Shown: in pieces, positions 6,009 to 6,686 of the stretch
How positions within the stretch are numbered: position 1 is the first letter of the stretch
Layout of the letters: every line of letters begins with the position of its first letter
Assembly (NCBI GenBank): GCA_003157595.1
Contig: PMKB01000068.1
Coordinates: forward strand, 1 to 6,686
Direction of reading: 5' to 3'
Source of the DNA: Solirubrobacterales bacterium
GTDB taxonomy: Bacteria > Actinomycetota > Thermoleophilia > Solirubrobacterales > Solirubrobacteraceae
Length of the DNA: 6,686 bases
Notes under the pieces: model-generated
Told to the model about the DNA's origin: nothing
Databases searched by the model: none
The model's input: only the letters and a program-made list of their open reading frames with translations
Program-made: the position numbers and the translations under genes

Positions 6009-6035
6009 CTGAATACTGAAAGGATGGGGACGCCC

Positions 6036-6686
6036 ATGGCGACGTCCGTCTCACCCGCGAGCCGCGCCTCATCCACGGTGACTTCAGGCTGGCCGCACGC
6101 CGCTGCGAGCCTCGTCCTGTTGGCGCTCGGTCTCGGTGTCGGCCTCAGTCCGTTCTTCTACGCCTACTACGACGCTGCCGTTTGGGTGCCGATCGGCCTC
6201 GGCCTCGTTCTCGCTAGCGCGGTGAGCGTGGTGGCTCGCCCCACGCGGCCCTCCGGTCCCGCCGCTCTGGCTCTCGGCGGCTTGCTCGGTCTTGGCGTTT
6301 GGTCTCTGGCTTCCACCGCCTGGGCCGAATCGGTCGAGAACGCCGTGGTGAGCGGCAACCGCTGGCTGGCGTACTGGGCGCTGCTGCTACTGATTCTCAT
6401 GCTTGTCCGCGGCGAGCGGCGCTCGGCGTTACTCCTCGGAGCGGCTGCGATCGGGGCGATTGCGGTAGCGGTGTCAGTGCTCGCACGCCTGCTCGGCTCA
6501 AACCCCGACACCCTGTTCCTTGGAGGTCGCCTCAACGCTCCCCTCGGTTACATCAACGGCGAGGGATGTCTGTTCGTGATGGGCTTCTGGCTTTGCATGG
6601 CCGTCGCAGAATCGCGTCGCGCGCTCGTGGCCGGATCGGCCGCGGGGCTAGCCACGCTGATGGCCTGCCTCGCTCTGCTGTCGCAG
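6036..6686 (+). CDS. O-antigen ligase/polymerase-like integral membrane protein, N-terminal part, cut by the window edge
   Basis: The frame is open to the last base, giving 217 codons of a hydrophobic multi-pass protein of the WaaL/Wzy-like group. Such proteins join or polymerise lipid-linked glycans on the outer face of the cytoplasmic membrane. Probable membrane spans lie at about residues 21-43, 49-67, 75-97, 108-125, 130-153, 171-191 and 196-217. The loop before the sixth span, G-R-L-N-A-P-L-G-Y-I-N-G-E-G (164-177), matches the R-L-x-x-P-L-G-Y-x-N signature of the family. The large extracytoplasmic loop that usually carries catalytic residues would lie beyond the edge. ATG 6036 is preferred because GGGGA stands five bases upstream. 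An in-frame ATG at 6024 would add four residues but has AGG directly abutting it. The gene is divergent from the hydrolase gene, which suggests shared control. Ligase and polymerase cannot be told apart from this fragment. Confidence 0.85.
   Translation, partial: MATSVSPASRASSTVTSGWPHAAASLVLLALGLGVGLSPFFYAYYDAAVWVPIGLGLVLASAVSVVARPTRPSGPAALALGGLLGLGVWSLASTAWAESVENAVVSGNRWLAYWALLLLILMLVRGERRSALLLGAAAIGAIAVAVSVLARLLGSNPDTLFLGGRLNAPLGYINGEGCLFVMGFWLCMAVAESRRALVAGSAAGLATLMACLALLSQ

Larger units (their letters stand above)
5902..6035. promoter_or_regulatory. Divergent control region between hydrolase and membrane polymerase genes
   Basis: This 134-base region must carry the start signals for both divergent genes. 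The leftward promoter is described separately. For the rightward gene I see no strong pair: AATACT (6012-6017) is a weak -10 candidate, and TTGGCG (5994-5999) is only 12 bases before it, too close for a normal -35. The word CAATTGTG at 5941-5948 and an imperfect 12-base direct repeat at 5985-6008 are possible protein-binding sites. Confidence 0.55.

Noticed and set aside
5902..6072. Upstream extension of the hydrolase to 6072
   Set aside because: It would bury the signal peptide inside the protein and overlap the start of the divergent membrane gene.
6167..6535. 122-codon minus-strand open frame within the polymerase-like gene
   Set aside because: It is antisense to a continuous multi-span membrane protein frame and has Arg/Ser/Pro-rich composition.

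Overview
The window is very GC-rich, gene-dense DNA that looks actinobacterial. Long open frames appear on both strands because of the base composition, and only a minority of them are genes. The mix of products (a B12-dependent ribonucleotide reductase, polysaccharide-type glycosyltransferases with a W-R-x-T/S-A-P-L-R tail, a leaderless-looking promoter) suggests a soil actinobacterium, perhaps of the Thermoleophilia/Solirubrobacterales. That placement is inferred from protein style, not from a marker gene.

Layout. At 1-413 (minus) lies the first 137 codons of a class II, adenosylcobalamin-dependent ribonucleotide reductase (nrdJ), which runs off the left edge. A 217-base non-coding spacer with a possible -10 element follows. 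From 631 to 4651 (minus) three genes are packed as one apparent operon. In transcription order they are a SAM-methyltransferase-like protein with a long coiled-coil tail (4651-3617), a 628-residue double glycosyltransferase joining a CgeB-like GT-B module to a GT-A family 2 module (3599-1713), and a single-domain family 2 glycosyltransferase with a coiled-coil tail (1716-631). The first two are 17 bases apart and the last two overlap by four bases. Upstream of them, 4780-5901 (minus) encodes a secreted TIM-barrel glycoside hydrolase of clan GH-A type. Divergent from it, from 6036 to the right edge (plus), is the N-terminal part of a multi-pass O-antigen-ligase/polymerase-like membrane protein.

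How it fits together (inference). Apart from nrdJ, the window looks like one end of a cell-surface or extracellular polysaccharide locus. Cytoplasmic glycosyltransferases and a methyltransferase-like partner would build a glycan, the membrane protein would polymerise or ligate it, and the exported hydrolase would trim or release it. nrdJ is a housekeeping gene that probably marks the cluster boundary.

Points most worth a second look are the double glycosyltransferase; the same kind of C-terminal tail on two unrelated folds; the methyltransferase-like protein that keeps its SAM-binding loop but has lost the usual metal-site residues; and the 134-base divergent control region, which has an apparently leaderless promoter and two CACAATTG words about ten helical turns apart. 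No RNA genes, CRISPR arrays, insertion sequences or phage genes were seen.
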